From NCBI GenBank assembly GCA_040954595.2, contig CM082593.2, forward strand, positions 2,418,001 through 2,482,000: DNA of 64,000 bases, given 5' to 3'. The translations under genes were made by a program, and so were the position numbers. Below the pieces are notes generated by a model that had not been told where the DNA came from, searched no databases, and was given only the letters and a program-made list of their open reading frames with translations. Each line of letters starts with the position of its first letter. Position 1 is the stretch's first letter. The stretch is from Balanoglossus misakiensis. Taxonomy: Eukaryota; Hemichordata. Positions 62,491 to 64,000 of this stretch are shown in pieces.

Positions 62491-64000
62491 CATATACTGA
62501 ATCGTTGAATGTTATCATATATCGTGTACTTGGATTCTCGTCCCTGTATAACTTTATGGGAAAAGTGCCCTCATGTCCGTGCAGTGTTTTTACGTATCAT
62601 GCCCGGCCTTGATGCCCAAATAACGTCGTCTGCGCGATTTCTGAACCATTTTCATCCTCCTTGCTGCACGCGCACGTCGCCTTCCATACACATTCCATTT
62701 GCGAGATCATTGCGAGATCCCAACATATGATCGCCCATTATGTTATTGAGAAAGGGGAATTTTTAACTTTACATTAATTAAGGCCCGTAGGGGAAACAGA
62801 ATCGCGTTCTTTATGTTTGTCCATATTTTTAATGAAACACAATTGAACGTTTACAAAACAACAAAAAGTAATGCCCATAAATAATTGCAAGTGTCAGTTT
62901 TAGAAATCAAATCGATCAAAATACTACGAAATTATCAAAGTCTAGAAATACAATCTACTAATACTGTATTTGTCCCACACAAATATAATACGCCGAATGT
63001 TTGTTAAATCACTCTTATCGACATAAATGTAAGCTTGTAATGAACGAACAAAGAAACAAACAAATAATATCACCATCACTATAAACTATGTGCAGCTGCA
63101 AGGGAAATCAACACTTTGTAAATTACACGATTGTGCATAAGAACTCACTACAAAAACGAATCTATAAATCTTTGAAGATGAACAGGTGCACTGTCGTGTC
63201 ACGACCAATACAAGCTGTGGAATACTAAAATGTATTAAGTATCCTTAGGACAGTCAATTCTTGAGAACTTAATTAGGTTTATACACCATGCTAGGGAGTC
63301 TGTAAGTGGTTTCTGAACTTCCGTTTTTGGAACATGGCCGGCAGTAAGCCGCCATCTTGAAATTCGGTTGACCATATGAGATTTGTATCACTCACCTACG
63401 TAGCAAATAATAACAGAAATTCAAAGATAGGGTGATTATCTACTGTGTGAATGAGGCGAGGACTATTTAAAAGTTAACTATTTTCCTGTGTGACTCAGAC
63501 AAACCAAGGGTTCAGAACATTATCTAACATGTTATTTTTGTAGCAAGAAAGTACACATTATTACAGTGGCTATTCAGAAAAGACAGAATTGATAGCAGGA
63601 AACATCCATGTTTGCCAAAAAGAAAATGCTCTTCGTATTATGCATGCAAAGCAATGTACCATCTACATTTATAGAATTACTCCAGCATTTTACTTCAATA
63701 TCTATTGTTGTATTTGTTTTACCTGATCTGTCATTGTCTGAATGGTGGGTTGCTAATAGATTTAACCTTTCAATTCTTTTGAGTTTTGTGTATGCGGCTC
63801 GTGTTGGATTGTCCTGAAGACGGGGAGTCGTTGTTTGCACCATCCTTTCTGTATCTTTTAGCGTTCTCGTCTCTTGAATCCTGTGATCCACTGGTCCGCT
63901 TTCTGGTTTTTCTGAAGGTATAGTGTCCACCATTCTGTCTTTGATACCTGCCAACGATACCATCAATCATACCGCTGGCTGTCTCCACATTACATTCTTT
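62491..64000. other. Terminal spacer with one doubtful minus-strand frame
   Basis: No recognisable gene. Around 63574-63988 (-) two overlapping frames are open and rich in Arg, Lys, Ser and Thr (one contains YTFRKTRKRTSGSQDSRDE). They could be part of a gene continuing past the window, or chance. Confidence 0.35.

Overview
The window is metazoan nuclear DNA: split genes with GT-AG introns, long AT-rich introns and UTRs, microsatellites and a small fold-back element. Gene content points to an invertebrate deuterostome. GBF1, IVD and an ELOVL3/6-type elongase are animal-like, the UGT exon pattern resembles vertebrate UGTs, and fucolectin-type F5/8C and hevein-like modules are combined in one protein. 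I cannot separate hemichordate, echinoderm and amphioxus from sequence alone; hemichordate or amphioxus is my guess.

Layout. 1-10 kb is mostly non-coding, with one small secreted Cys-rich peptide gene (1207-1566, +), a 45-bp tandem duplication, a palindrome cluster and a 129-bp fold-back element. 10.1-12.4 kb (-) is a four-exon UDP-glucuronosyltransferase with a single-base frameshift in exon 1. 13.4-14.0 kb (-) is an IL-17-like cytokine gene. 15.8-16.7 kb (+) is an intronless ELOVL3/6-type fatty-acid elongase. 19.7-24.0 kb (+) is a complete 12-exon isovaleryl-CoA dehydrogenase.

26.4-32.5 kb (+) and 35.7-41.9 kb (-) are two almost identical, intact 14-exon genes facing each other (tail to tail). 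Each encodes a 1092-residue secreted three-cupredoxin multicopper oxidase (laccase-like). Its C-terminal extension is an F5/8C (fucolectin-type) domain interrupted by two hevein-like modules, followed by a CUB domain. 46.0-59.4 kb (+) is a complete 34-exon GBF1 (Sec7 Arf-GEF) gene with a roughly 2.5-kb 3' UTR. The last 2 kb hold a diverged copy of a repeat also seen at 33.6 kb and a doubtful minus-strand reading frame.

The genes do not form one pathway. IVD (leucine catabolism), ELOVL (ER lipid synthesis), UGT (conjugation) and GBF1 (Golgi traffic) are housekeeping or metabolic. The most unusual content is the paired oxidase-lectin genes. They share exon-for-exon structure, have a cluster of amino-acid changes at a predicted carbohydrate-contact site, and carry a repeated upstream composite E-box element (CACGTG-N6-CACCTG). 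ELOVL3/6 lying near GBF1 resembles the human ELOVL3-PITX3-GBF1 neighbourhood.
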